Notes under the pieces: model-generated | Database searches by the model: none | Seen by the model: the letters and a program-made list of their open reading frames with translations, nothing else | Told to the model about the DNA's origin: nothing | Part shown: positions 13,622 to 21,861 of the stretch, one piece after another | Layout: every line of letters begins with the position of its first letter | How positions within the stretch are numbered: the stretch's first letter is position 1 | Assembly (NCBI GenBank): GCA_030592465.1 | Contig: JAUVJB010000008.1 | Coordinates: 1-24,557, forward strand | DNA: 24,557 nt | Direction: 5' to 3' | Source of the DNA: Bacteroidota bacterium | GTDB lineage: Bacteria; Bacteroidota; Bacteroidia; Bacteroidales; B39-G9 | Made by a program: the position numbers and the translations under genes

Positions 13622-13724
13622 CCGCTACCGCACGATTTCATCGTGTGGTTTAAAACCATTAATTTATAGTTTGAAAAATTATATTTTAGCCTTAACATTT
13701 TTCAAAAAAAACCTCAACACACAA
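13622..13724 (+). repeat. Direct repeat flanking the small-gene module, right copy
   Basis: It matches 12677-12779, strongest in the first 31 bp. The hairpin 13627-13649 (ACCGCACGAT-TTC-ATCGTGTGGT) has a 10-bp stem with one G-T pair. A second, looser hairpin (TTTGAAAAAT ... ATTTTTCAAA) follows, and a related fold exists in the left copy. So the unit is a two-hairpin repeat. Confidence 0.6.
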
Positions 13725-13809
13725 GCTGAAAAAATTATTCTTAGTTTTTATTAAACATTGTTTTAACTTTACACGCTTTTTAACATTACAAACTTTTTAC
13801 CAAATAAGC

Positions 13810-14229
13810 GTGATTACATTAAAAATAAATAACCTATCAGAAATAAATAAGATTGCAAAAGTGTTTCTAACTAAAACAAAAGAACATAAAAAATTTGCAT
13901 TCTTTGGTGATTTGGGAATTGGTAAAACAACTTTTATTAAAGCGTTGTGTAAACAATTAGGAGTAATTGATATTGTGAATAGTCCAAGTTTTGCTATTGT
14001 AAACGAATATCAATCAAAAAATGATGAAATAATTTATCATTTCGATTTTTATAGAATTAAAAATATTAACGAAATTTTTGATTTTGGCTACGAAGAATAT
14101 TTTTATAGCAATAATTATTGTTTTGTTGAATGGCCTGAAAAAATTGAACACCTTCTACCCGAAGATTTTATAAACGTTTATATTACAGAAGAAGCAAACC
14201 ATAAGAGAATAATAAATGTTCATATATAG
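13810..14229 (+). CDS. tsaE: TsaE, tRNA threonylcarbamoyladenosine biosynthesis ATPase
   Basis: This 139-aa protein starts at GTG. Walker A is GDLGIGKTTF (residues 33-42). It is followed by the family signature VNSPSFAIVNEY (about 56-67), the Walker B-like YHFDFYRI (76-83) and CFVEWPEKI (about 104-112). TsaE is the ATPase that works with TsaB and TsaD in making t6A37 in ANN-decoding tRNAs. Its length is normal for the family. In many Bacteroidota it lies directly after porX and before ald; here porX is 1.3 kb upstream and ald is 6 kb downstream. Confidence 0.93.
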   Translation: MITLKINNLSEINKIAKVFLTKTKEHKKFAFFGDLGIGKTTFIKALCKQLGVIDIVNSPSFAIVNEYQSKNDEIIYHFDFYRIKNINEIFDFGYEEYFYSNNYCFVEWPEKIEHLLPEDFINVYITEEANHKRIINVHI

Positions 14230-14413
14230 CATCTGCATAAAAAACTATACTTAAAATAGATAAAAACTTATTATTTAAATTATACAAATTGTTAAATTGT
14301 TAGATGGTTAAATTGTTACAATAATTTCCTTTATATTGGAACTTAAATAAAAATTTAACTGCAAACCGATTATCTAATATAATATTTTTACTTATTGTAA
14401 TAACTACACTAAA

Positions 14414-14440
14414 AAATAGCTTCCTAATAGTAAGCTATTT
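14414..14440. terminator. Hairpin downstream of tsaE
   Basis: AAATAGCTT (14414-14422) and AAGCTATTT (14432-14440) form a 9-bp stem with a 9-nt loop. The T-rich 3' side is short. It is a possible tsaE terminator about 185 bp past the stop. Confidence 0.4.
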
Positions 14441-14699
14441 AATAATTTCAAAAATATACTTTCGAATTATAACATAAATATCACATTTTGTATGTTTGTA
14501 ATACGCTTACCTACAATCAATTAATACAAACGTGGCAACTAATTGCTAAAAAAAATGAGTGAACCTTCTAATAATCATTGTAATTCCCATTTAAAATCCA
14601 TTATATCTTAACAATAACAATCCACCGGCAGTCGGACAAGTTTTAACAATTTAACCATTTAACAATATATTCAAGCCATAAAATAAGCTGTATTGCAAT

Positions 14700-14731
14700 A
14701 ATCCCAAATGTTCGGGATTTTAAAATTTTTT
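14700..14731. terminator. Terminator-like hairpin at the glnS 3' end
   Basis: AATCCC-AAATGTTC-GGGATT is followed on the plus strand by a T-rich tract. It lies 15-46 bases beyond the glnS stop and could serve converging transcription from both sides. Confidence 0.5.
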
Positions 14732-14745
14732 ACAACAACAAAAAA

Positions 14746-16446
14746 TTATTTCTTCTTTATTTTTGCCCATGAATCGCGCAAAGCAACAGTCCTGTTAATC
14801 AATAAATTATCAGGCGATGAATCAATATCAATACAAAAATAGCCCAATCTCTCAAATTGAAAAGAAGTGCCATTCTTTGCATTTTTTAAACTTGGCTCTA
14901 CTTTGCAATTATTTAATTTTGTTAACGAATCTTTATTTAAAAAATCTTTAAAATTAGCATCTTTTCTGCCTGCAGGGTCTTCGTCGAAAAATAATCTGTC
15001 ATATAACCTTACCTCTGCATTTAAAGCATGTTTTGCAGATACCCAATGCAAAGTACTTTTAACTTTACGACCATCAGGTGATGAGCCTCCTTTTGTTTGC
15101 GGGTCATAGGTGCAATGTAATTCAATAATCTCACCTGTTTTCTTATCTTTCACAACATCAACGCAAGTTATATAATATGCATATCGCAAACGTATTTCTC
15201 TACCCTGTGTTAGACGAAAAAATTTCTTTGGAGGTTCTTCCATAAAATCATCCCGTTCAATATAAAACTCTTTTGAAAACGGAACTTTTCTGCTACCTTT
15301 ACTTGCATCTTCGGGATTGTTTATTGCATCAATTTCTTCGACCAAATCATCAGGATAATTATCAATAATAACCTTTAAAGGATTTAAAACACACATTACA
15401 CGATTGGCAACTTTGTTTAAGTCTTCACGAACACTATGTTCGAGCAAAGCAACATCAATAACATTATTTCGCTTAGCAACACCAATGGTATTTGCAAAAC
15501 TTCTAATAGATGCAGCAGTATAGCCGCGTCGTCTTAAACCTGATACAGTCGGCATTCGCGGGTCGTTCCAACCGTCAACGTAATTACCTTCGACCAATTC
15601 CATAAGTTTTCGTTTGCTCATTATTGTATAACTTAAGTTAAGTCGGGCAAATTCAATTTGCTGTGGACGAGGACTAATATCTAATGCCTTTAGAAACCAA
15701 TCATATAATGGACGGTGAACTTCAAATTCGAGAGTACAAACTGAATGTGTTATGCCTTCAATAGCATCTGACAAACCATGAGCAAAATCATACATGGGGT
15801 AAATGCACCATTTGTCGCCTGTGCGATGATGGTTTTGTTTTTTCATTCGATAAACAGCAGGATCTCGCATGTGCATATTTGGTGACGACATATCAATTTT
15901 GGCTCTAAGTAAATGAGTGCCTTCATCAAATTTGCCGGCACGCATTTGTTCAAACAATAAAAGATTCTCATCAATAGAACGATTACGATAAGGACTTTCT
16001 TTGCCCTGTCGAGTTGGAGTTCCTTTATATTCTTTTATCTCTTCGGCACTTAATTCACAAACATAGGCTTTCCCTGCTTTTATTAACTGTACGGCATATT
16101 GGTATAATTTCTCAAAATAATCTGAAGCATAATACATCCTGTCGTCCCAGTCAAAACCTAACCAATGAACATCTTCTTTAATTGATTCAACATATTCAAC
16201 ATCTTCTTTAGTAGGATTTGTATCATCAAAACGCAAATTACACAAACCATTATATTGCTTGGCTAAGCCAAAATTTAAACATATTGATTTTGCATGACCT
16301 ATATGAAGATACCCATTTGGTTCCGGAGGAAAACGAGTATGAACATTTGTTCTTTTACCTGTCTTTAGATCTTCCTCAATAATATTTTGAATAAAATTTA
16401 ATGAGTTTCTAGCATCAATTGCTTTGTTTTCGTTATTATTCTTCAT
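14746..16446 (-). CDS. glnS: Glutaminyl-tRNA synthetase
   Basis: This 566-aa class I synthetase carries the HIGH motif in PPEPNGYLHIGHAKS (HIGH at 48-51) and a KMSKS-type loop, IMSKRK (275-280). Other GlnRS marks are LRFDDTNPTKED (71-82), YDFAHGLSDAIEG and the C-terminal anticodon-binding beta-barrels (from ~340), ending RTVALRDSWAKIKK. It charges tRNA-Gln directly, so this organism need not use the GatCAB route for Gln. A tRNA-Gln gene (21576-21648) and gltX (22668-24191) lie in the same window. The start is the ATG at 16446, encoding MKNNNENKAIDARNSLNFI, usual for the family. It is transcribed towards tsaE and away from folB. Confidence 0.97.
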   Translation of the reverse strand: MKNNNENKAIDARNSLNFIQNIIEEDLKTGKRTNVHTRFPPEPNGYLHIGHAKSICLNFGLAKQYNGLCNLRFDDTNPTKEDVEYVESIKEDVHWLGFDWDDRMYYASDYFEKLYQYAVQLIKAGKAYVCELSAEEIKEYKGTPTRQGKESPYRNRSIDENLLLFEQMRAGKFDEGTHLLRAKIDMSSPNMHMRDPAVYRMKKQNHHRTGDKWCIYPMYDFAHGLSDAIEGITHSVCTLEFEVHRPLYDWFLKALDISPRPQQIEFARLNLSYTIMSKRKLMELVEGNYVDGWNDPRMPTVSGLRRRGYTAASIRSFANTIGVAKRNNVIDVALLEHSVREDLNKVANRVMCVLNPLKVIIDNYPDDLVEEIDAINNPEDASKGSRKVPFSKEFYIERDDFMEEPPKKFFRLTQGREIRLRYAYYITCVDVVKDKKTGEIIELHCTYDPQTKGGSSPDGRKVKSTLHWVSAKHALNAEVRLYDRLFFDEDPAGRKDANFKDFLNKDSLTKLNNCKVEPSLKNAKNGTSFQFERLGYFCIDIDSSPDNLLINRTVALRDSWAKIKKK

Positions 16447-16557
16447 TTTAAGATAATAATTTTTAAATTACAAAAAGAGTCCAAAGTTAAATAAAATAAT
16501 TTGAAAGCAAATATAAATTATAGTGATTGCAAAAAAGGGGATTATAAAAAATTATTT

Positions 16558-16565
16558 TAATTTTG
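16558..16565 (+). promoter_or_regulatory. folB: Promoter box for folB
   Basis: TAATTTTG fits TAnnTTTG and lies 22 bp upstream of the folB start codon. No obvious -33 box. Confidence 0.45.
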
Positions 16566-16587
16566 CACAAACAATAAAATTTACAAA

Positions 16588-16938
16588 ATGGGATTAATTC
16601 AAATTGAAGGCATGGAATTTTATGCTTATCACGGTTGTTTTAAAGAAGAACAAATAGTGGGCAATAAATTTTTAATAGATTTGTCAATAGAGGCAGACTG
16701 CGATAAAGCTTCAAAAACCGATGACTTAAACAATGCTGTGAATTATCAAACAGCCTACACAATAGTAAAAAAAGAAATGGAGAAAAAATCTTACCTATTA
16801 GAAAATATTGCCAATCGAATACTTGAAAGCCTTTATAAAAATTTACCAAACATAAAAAAAGCAAGGGTAAAAGTATCGAAAATCAATCCCCCTATGGGAG
16901 GTAAAATTGAAAAAGTAAGCTTAACTCTCTGTAAATAA
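16588..16938 (+). CDS. folB: Dihydroneopterin aldolase
   Basis: This 116-aa FolB-fold protein converts 7,8-dihydroneopterin to 6-hydroxymethyl-dihydropterin and glycolaldehyde in folate synthesis. Visible residues are YAYHGCFKEEQIVGNKF (substrate-binding and catalytic Glu region, 12-28), VNYQTAYTIV (Tyr53 region), LLENIANRILESL (70-82) and VKVSKINPPMGG with the likely catalytic Lys98. The length is normal. It is a single-gene unit between glnS (divergent) and tRNA-Cys, with a promoter-like box immediately upstream. Confidence 0.93.
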   Translation: MGLIQIEGMEFYAYHGCFKEEQIVGNKFLIDLSIEADCDKASKTDDLNNAVNYQTAYTIVKKEMEKKSYLLENIANRILESLYKNLPNIKKARVKVSKINPPMGGKIEKVSLTLCK

Positions 16939-16977
16939 AGCAAATTAACGCTGTTTTTTATAAAAAATGAAAAAAAA

Positions 16978-17009
16978 TTGTATAAATAATATAGATTTTT
17001 ATAACTTTG
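16978..17009 (+). promoter_or_regulatory. Promoter of tRNA-Cys
   Basis: TTG (16978-16980), a 21-bp spacer, then TAACTTTG (17002-17009). The tRNA begins 20 nt after the -7 box. Confidence 0.5.
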
Positions 17010-17029
17010 CAGGTTTTAAACCTAAAAAA

Positions 17030-17100
17030 GGTCTCGTGGCCGAGTGGCTAGGCGGTGGTCTGCAAAACCATATACAGCGGTTCGAATCCGCTCGAGACCT
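17030..17100 (+). tRNA. tRNA-Cys (GCA)
   Basis: The acceptor stem GGTCTCG (17030-17036) pairs with CGAGACC (17093-17099). The discriminator base is U (17100), the Cys identity base. The anticodon loop CTGCAAA (17060-17066) gives anticodon GCA at 17062-17064. The T arm has GGTTCGAATCC. The 3' CCA is not encoded, so it must be added by CCA-adding enzyme. Confidence 0.96.
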
Positions 17101-17152
17101 CACTATTAAATATAAAAAAAATTCGCCGGCAAATAAATTTTAAATATTTCTT

Positions 17153-17182
17153 TTTGATTTTATTTAAAATTCATTTTCTTTG
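17153..17182 (+). promoter_or_regulatory. acpP: Promoter of the acpP operon
   Basis: TTTG (17153-17156), an 18-bp spacer, then TTTCTTTG (17175-17182), one base off TAnnTTTG. It lies 49 bp upstream of acpP, a position suiting the acpP-fabF-rnc transcript. Confidence 0.45.
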
Positions 17183-17231
17183 CAAAGAAATTTTATTAAT
17201 TTTTTTATTTATAAACTAAAAACTTAACATT

Positions 17232-17468
17232 ATGTCAGACATTTCATCAAGAGTAAAAGCAATTATCGTTGACAAATTAGGAGTTGATGAAAACGAAGTA
17301 GTTAATGAAGCTAGTTTCACTAACGATTTAGGAGCAGATTCATTAGATACTGTTGAATTAATTATGGAATTTGAAAAAGAATTTAACATTGCAATACCTG
17401 ACGACCATGCTGAAAAAATTGGTACAGTAGGCGATGCAGTATCTTACATTGAAAGCAACGCAAAATAA
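17232..17468 (+). CDS. acpP: Acyl carrier protein
   Basis: This acidic 78-aa protein is a four-helix carrier for fatty-acid synthesis. Ser37 in DLGADSLDTVELIMEFE is the phosphopantetheine attachment site, and the motif is textbook. It is the first gene of the acpP-fabF-rnc operon, 29 bp before fabF, an order conserved in Bacteroidota. Confidence 0.97.
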   Translation: MSDISSRVKAIIVDKLGVDENEVVNEASFTNDLGADSLDTVELIMEFEKEFNIAIPDDHAEKIGTVGDAVSYIESNAK

Positions 17469-17497
17469 TTTTAAAAACCGTTTTAAATAATTAAAAA

Positions 17498-18751
17498 ATG
17501 GAAGTTAAAAGAGTAGTAGTAACAGGACTTGGTTCAATTAATCCTTTAGGAAAAAATGTCCCTGAGACATGGCAAAACCTTCTCAACGGAGTAAGCGGAG
17601 CTGATAACATTACTCGTTTTGATGCTTCTAAATTTAAAACAAAATTTGCCTGCGAAGTAAAAAATTATGATTATAAAGAATATTTTGATCGTAAAGAAGC
17701 AAGGAAATATGATTTATACGCACAATTCGCATTAATTGCTGCTGATGAAGCAGTGAAAGATGCGAATTTTAATTTTGAATCACTTAATCTTGACAGAGCA
17801 GGCGTAATATGGGGAGCAGGAATAGGTGGTCTTAACACTTTTGTAAGCGAAATAAGTGATTTTGCCAGAGGTGACGGGACTCCTCGCTTTAGCCCGTTTT
17901 TTATTCCTAAAATGATTGCTAATATTGCTTCGGGACATATTTCAATAAAATATGGATTTAAAGGACCTAATTTCACAACTGTATCTGCATGTGCCTCATC
18001 TGCCAGTGCAATATGTGATGCCTTTAATTATATTCGTTTTGGTAAAGCCGATGTTTTTATCACCGGCGGTTCAGAAGCTGCAATTGATGAAGCCGGAATT
18101 GGCGGTTTTAATTCAATGAAAGCTATCTCTACCAGAAATGATGACCCAAAAACAGCTTCACGTCCTTTTGACGTTGACCGCGATGGATTTATTCTCGGCG
18201 AAGGTGGGGCTGCAATAATTCTTGAAGAATATGAACACGCAATTAAAAGAGGAGCTCATATTTACGCAGAATTTGTTGGAACAGGTTTAAATGCAGATGC
18301 ATATCACATGACAGCACCTGACCCTACGGGTACCGGTGCAAGTAACGTAATGAAACTTGCAATAGATGATGCGGGTATTAAACCTGATGACATCGACTAT
18401 ATTAATGTTCATGGTACATCAACAGGTCTTGGAGATATTGCAGAGCCAAAAGCAATAATAAAAACATTTAAAGATCATGCTTATAAATTAAGCATAAGCT
18501 CTACTAAATCAATGACCGGACATCTTCTTGGTGCTGCCGGCGCTATTGAAGCAATTGCATCAATACTTGCAGTAAAAAATAATATTATACCTCCTACTAT
18601 TAATCAATTTAATCTGGATCCTGAAATTGACAGTAATTTAGATTTTACTTTTCATAAGGCTAAAGAAAGAATTGTTAACTATGCCATGAGTAATACTTTT
18701 GGCTTTGGAGGACATAATGCAACATTATTATTCAAAAAATTTAATAAATAG
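17498..18751 (+). CDS. fabF: 3-oxoacyl-[acyl-carrier-protein] synthase II
   Basis: This 417-aa condensing enzyme (KAS II) elongates acyl-ACP with malonyl-ACP. The active site is Cys165 in VSACASSASA, with His305 in NVHGTSTGLGD, Lys337 (STKSMTGH) and His342 (TGHLLGAAGA). The C-terminal GFGGHNATLLF is typical. The second motif reads VHGTSTGLGD rather than the commoner AHGTSTPLGD, a mild variation away from the catalytic His. The length is normal. Its stop is followed after only 3 bases by the GTG start of rnc, so translation may be coupled. Confidence 0.97.
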   Translation: MEVKRVVVTGLGSINPLGKNVPETWQNLLNGVSGADNITRFDASKFKTKFACEVKNYDYKEYFDRKEARKYDLYAQFALIAADEAVKDANFNFESLNLDRAGVIWGAGIGGLNTFVSEISDFARGDGTPRFSPFFIPKMIANIASGHISIKYGFKGPNFTTVSACASSASAICDAFNYIRFGKADVFITGGSEAAIDEAGIGGFNSMKAISTRNDDPKTASRPFDVDRDGFILGEGGAAIILEEYEHAIKRGAHIYAEFVGTGLNADAYHMTAPDPTGTGASNVMKLAIDDAGIKPDDIDYINVHGTSTGLGDIAEPKAIIKTFKDHAYKLSISSTKSMTGHLLGAAGAIEAIASILAVKNNIIPPTINQFNLDPEIDSNLDFTFHKAKERIVNYAMSNTFGFGGHNATLLFKKFNK

Positions 18752-18754
18752 TTA

Positions 18755-19492
18755 GTGCATTTAGAACTAATTTTTCCTTTCAAAAAAATTTTTCTTTCAT
18801 CCAATAAATTTTATAATTCGATAAAAAAAATTGTTGGGTTCAACCCTTCTAACCTCGAATTTTATCGAATTGCGCTTATTCATAAATCAGCGTCGCTAAT
18901 TACTAACGATGGCTCTTTCATTAATAATGAGCGACTTGAATATCTTGGCGATGCTATTCTTGATGCAATTATTGCAGAATATCTTTTTAAAAAATTTCCA
19001 AATGAAAATGAGGGATTTCTAACAAAATCAAGATCAAAAATCGTTAATGGCGAACATCTCTCTCATCTAACTGAAAAAACTAATATTAACAAACTAATAA
19101 TTTCAAACATAAAGGTAAAAAATTCTAATTACACAAGAAATCTATACGAAGACGTTTTTGAAGCTTTTATTGGTGCAGTTTTTTTAGATAAGGGATATGA
19201 AAAAACCAAAAAATTTATTATTAAAAAAATAATACAAAAACATATTGACATAAACCAACTTGCTGCAACTGACACAAATTATAAAAGCCAACTTATTGAA
19301 TGGGCACAAAGAGATAAAAAAGCAATTAATTTTGATACAAATAAAGACGAAACGAAAATTAAAGCATACAAAACAGTATTTGTTTCCCATATTATGATTG
19401 AAGATAAAATATTCGGCGAAGGTTTTGGTTCATCTAAAAAGGAAGCGGAACAAAATGCAGCTAAGGTAACTTTACAAAATATTAGCGTCTGA
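18755..19492 (+). CDS. rnc: Ribonuclease III
   Basis: This 245-aa protein is encoded from a GTG start 3 bp after fabF. The RNase III signature NERLEYLGDAILD (residues 58-70) supplies Glu62 and Asp66. YEDVFEAFIGAVFLD (131-145) supplies Asp133 and Glu136, so the Mg-binding set is complete. A double-stranded-RNA-binding domain occupies ~176-243 (DTNYKSQLIEW ... GFGSSKKEAEQNAAKVTLQ). It processes rRNA precursors and structured mRNAs. The placement after fabF is conserved in Bacteroidota. Confidence 0.96.
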   Translation: MHLELIFPFKKIFLSSNKFYNSIKKIVGFNPSNLEFYRIALIHKSASLITNDGSFINNERLEYLGDAILDAIIAEYLFKKFPNENEGFLTKSRSKIVNGEHLSHLTEKTNINKLIISNIKVKNSNYTRNLYEDVFEAFIGAVFLDKGYEKTKKFIIKKIIQKHIDINQLAATDTNYKSQLIEWAQRDKKAINFDTNKDETKIKAYKTVFVSHIMIEDKIFGEGFGSSKKEAEQNAAKVTLQNISV

Positions 19493-19576
19493 AATTAATA
19501 TTGCAAACTCATCAAAAACGTCATTTTTATTAAAATCAAACGCAAATAATTATTTAATCCCGAACCATAGGGATAA

Positions 19577-19661
19577 AATTGTTATATTGTTTAATTGCTA
19601 CATTGTTGCAAAACAACCCCGATATGCTCATATTTCGTTACGGGGCAGGCAATTTAACAAT
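19577..19661 (+). repeat. TTAAATTG-type run plus 47-bp dispersed repeat, copy B
   Basis: 19577-19607 is a degenerate ATTGTTATATTGTTTAATTG run. 19615-19661 aligns with 7873-7919 over its full length; in this copy CCCCG (19617-19621) and CGGGG (19641-19645) can pair as a hairpin. The repeat fills the rnc - IPExxxVDY gap, the only gap in an otherwise tight gene string. Confidence 0.55.
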
Positions 19662-19756
19662 TGCTGTTAGTTAATTAAAAATTAACCTACGATTAAAATT
19701 TAATATTTTGCTGTTTTTAGTGAGTTCAAATATTATTATCACTTATTACTTTTATT

Positions 19757-20176
19757 TTGAAAAAAATTAAACTAACATATAATCCTGATTACAAATTTGT
19801 TTTGATTGGCATATCCTCTCATGAAAACGATTATAAACTGGCGTGGTCAATAAATAACGACCTTAATCTAAATCTTTCTAAAAAGGAAGATATAAGTATT
19901 TTTAATAAAAAATATTCGGAAACACAAAACTTCTCGGTTTTTTCACATGATGATGAAACAAATTTAACTTTATACAATTTAATTTCAAACCGTTGTGAAA
20001 ACGGATTTTTAATACAAGAGTATAATAAATTCGATTATTTTCTTCAAATCTATGGAGAACTTACAGACTTTGATATTAAAGAGCTCTTGAATAAATTAAA
20101 ACTTAACAACAATATAATAATTGCCGGGAAATTAGATTTAAGTAAAATAAAATCAATCGGGAAATTAATTTTTTGA
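19757..20176 (+). CDS. IPExxxVDY family protein
   Basis: This 139-aa protein starts at TTG, in frame with MKKIKLTYNPDYKFVLIGISS. The conserved block LIGISSHENDYKLAWSINNDL (about residues 16-36) corresponds to the LIGIPExxxVDYxLAWxLN hallmark; the IPE is here ISS. A conserved second half runs ILLNKLK-like to IKSIGKLIF. The family is confined to Bacteroidota, is typically found right after rnc, and has no known function. It ends 7 bp before the converging ald stop codon, leaving no room for a terminator. Confidence 0.82.
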   Translation: MKKIKLTYNPDYKFVLIGISSHENDYKLAWSINNDLNLNLSKKEDISIFNKKYSETQNFSVFSHDDETNLTLYNLISNRCENGFLIQEYNKFDYFLQIYGELTDFDIKELLNKLKLNNNIIIAGKLDLSKIKSIGKLIF

Positions 20177-20183
20177 TTATCAG

Positions 20184-21410
20184 TTAAAATGCTGCTAATA
20201 ATAAATCAATATCACGAGAAGGCAGATTAAGTTTATTGCCCATTTCTTGTTTCGTTAATATCCCATTATAAAGATAAACACCACTACGTAAACCAAGATT
20301 ATTTTTAATAACTTGTTTAATACCTCCCGATTCGCCAATATCTAATAATATTTGACCAAAAATGTTACTGAGAGCATACGAGGCTGTACGTGCCACTCTT
20401 GAAGGAATATTCGGCACACAATAATGAACAACTCCATATTTGTTAAATACAGAATTTTTATGATTAGTAACTTTAGATGTTTCAAAGCAACCTCCATGAT
20501 CAATGCTAATATCAACTATTACAGAGCCTCGTTTCATTTCTTTAACAATATCCTCTGTTACAAGAAAACGTTTTGTTTTCCCAATAGAATATAAAGCACC
20601 AATGGCGACATCAGCGGTTTTCATGGCTTTTAACAAAACTTTTGGTTGTAATATTGATGTAAAAACTCTTGTGCCTATATTATTTTGCAGCTTCCTTAAT
20701 GAGCTAATTGAAGTATCAAAAATTTTTACCGTTGCTCCTAATGCTAATGCTGTTTTTGCGGCAAATTCCCCGGCAGTACCGGCACCAATAATAACAACAT
20801 CGCTGGGACTAACACCGGAAATGCCACCCAACATCTCCCCTTTTCCATTATTAACATTACTTAAATATTCGGCAGCTATTAAAATAGACGTAGTGCCGGA
20901 TATCTCACTCATTGAACTTACAACAGGATATGAGTTATCTTCTGCATCTTTAATATATTCAAATGCAAAAGCTGTAACTTTTTTCCTAATTAATTTTGTA
21001 AAATAACCTTTATTATTATTCGCTGCATTTAATGACGAAATAATAATTTGATTAATATGCATAAGCTCAATCTCGTCATTAGTAAAAGGAGCAACTTTTA
21101 TAACAACATCTGACCTGAAAATTTCTGCATTACTATCAACAATTATACCTCCGGCTTCACTATAAGTAACATCGTCAAAATGAGCACCTGCACCGGTTTT
21201 TGTCTCTATTATAATCTTATGTCCATTATTCACTAACAGTTCAACCGCATGAGGTGCTAATGCAACTCTGTTTTCATAAAGAGTTGTATCTTTTGGTACT
21301 CCAATTGTTAATTGTTTTCTTTTCTTACCTACTTCAAGTTTTTCTTCTTGTGGCAAAAATTTGCCTTTACCAAGAGAAAATTGAGGCATCGATTTTCCAT
21401 GATTTCCCAT
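20184..21410 (-). CDS. ald: Alanine dehydrogenase, Bacteroidota type
   Basis: This 408-aa NAD-dependent enzyme interconverts L-alanine and pyruvate plus ammonia. It begins with the Bacteroidota-type N-terminal extension (LPQEEKLEVGKKRKQL, about residues 18-33). Then come IGVPKDTTLYENRVALAP, the Lys in VIKVAPF (near 108), the Rossmann motif VVIIGAGTAGEFAAKTAL (about 205-222), VIVDISIDHGGCFETSK and HYCVPNIPSRVARTASYALSNI. In classical Ald the region after the catalytic Lys carries an active-site His (LHLA); here it reads ISSLNAAN with no His. I believe this is usual for the Bacteroidota lineage. It could instead be a paralogue, so the exact substrate is not certain. Confidence 0.88.
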   Translation of the reverse strand: MGNHGKSMPQFSLGKGKFLPQEEKLEVGKKRKQLTIGVPKDTTLYENRVALAPHAVELLVNNGHKIIIETKTGAGAHFDDVTYSEAGGIIVDSNAEIFRSDVVIKVAPFTNDEIELMHINQIIISSLNAANNNKGYFTKLIRKKVTAFAFEYIKDAEDNSYPVVSSMSEISGTTSILIAAEYLSNVNNGKGEMLGGISGVSPSDVVIIGAGTAGEFAAKTALALGATVKIFDTSISSLRKLQNNIGTRVFTSILQPKVLLKAMKTADVAIGALYSIGKTKRFLVTEDIVKEMKRGSVIVDISIDHGGCFETSKVTNHKNSVFNKYGVVHYCVPNIPSRVARTASYALSNIFGQILLDIGESGGIKQVIKNNLGLRSGVYLYNGILTKQEMGNKLNLPSRDIDLLLAAF

Positions 21411-21560
21411 TTGTCATAAATTTTAAATTCCTCTTTTTCTATTTTGTAACTAAATTACCTATTTATATCAAAGAATCAAAATATTTATTTATCTGAAATT
21501 ATAATACCCTCATCTCAGAAAAATATTTTAACAAAAAGAAAGAAAAATGTATTTTCTTAT

Positions 21561-21568
21561 TAATTTTG
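21561..21568 (+). promoter_or_regulatory. Promoter box of tRNA-Gln
   Basis: TAATTTTG (TAnnTTTG) ends 7 bp before the tRNA, so transcription could begin almost at its first base. Confidence 0.5.
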
Positions 21569-21575
21569 TGGAAAT

Positions 21576-21648
21576 TGTCCGATGGTGTAATTGGCAACAC
21601 AACTGATTCTGGTTCAGTAGAGTCCAGGTTCGAGCCCTGGTCGGACAG
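21576..21648 (+). tRNA. tRNA-Gln (CTG)
   Basis: The acceptor TGTCCGA (21576-21582) pairs with TCGGACA (21641-21647). The weak U1-A72 pair and G73 discriminator (21648) are GlnRS identity elements. The anticodon stem ACTGA/TCAGT surrounds loop TTCTGGT with anticodon CTG at 21609-21611. The T-arm is CCAGG-TTCGAGC-CCTGG. A 3' CCA is not fully encoded (GCAA follows). Confidence 0.96.
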
Positions 21649-21697
21649 CAATAATTCACAACTATAATAAACTCTTTATTGTAAAATCAAAACCGAT

Positions 21698-21851
21698 AAG
21701 CTTGAAGCTGCTCCGAAAAGTCTAAAAAAACTCAAAAACAAGGATTTTAGTGTCGGCGTGAATTTGTTAATTTGCTGATTATAAGACAATAAACTTGCAG
21801 CTTTTTTGTGAAAATATTCACACCGACACTTTTCGGAGCGGACTCAAGCTT
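21698..21851. repeat. 154-bp inverted-repeat element after tRNA-Gln
   Basis: The outer arms 21698-21721 and 21828-21851 match at 20 of 24 positions (AAGCTTGA, 4 mismatches, GCTCCGAAAAGT). A second pair, AGTGTCGGCGTGAAT (21749-21763) and ATTCACACCGACACT (21816-21830), matches at 14 of 15, and the one mismatch would be a G-U pair. The right arm is continuous while the left is split by 27 bases. A third copy of the right arm is at 146-163. No gene is inside. Confidence 0.65.
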
Positions 21852-21861
21852 AATTTCATTA

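Larger units (their letters stand above)
14230..14745. other. Gene-free convergent spacer between tsaE and glnS with hairpins and repeats
   Basis: This 516-bp AT-rich spacer contains TTAAATTG-type repeats pointing right (14286-14324) and an inverted set at 14640-14668. A hairpin AAATAGCTT/AAGCTATTT (14414-14440) and a terminator at 14700-14731 are also present. A degenerate copy of the CCGCCAGCTG palindrome (14621-14637) is followed by the same CGGACAAGTTTTAACA seen at 7854-7869. No gene was found. Confidence 0.6.

Noticed and set aside
20503..21006. A 167-codon plus-strand frame inside ald
   Set aside because: It is fully antisense to a clear alanine dehydrogenase with intact Rossmann motif, and no promoter or ribosome-binding site supports it.
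20184..21410. Loss of the classical active-site His in alanine dehydrogenase as a sign of inactivation
   Set aside because: The rest of the protein is intact and full length, and I believe the Bacteroidota lineage of this enzyme normally lacks that His. So it is noted in the gene entry but not claimed as a finding.
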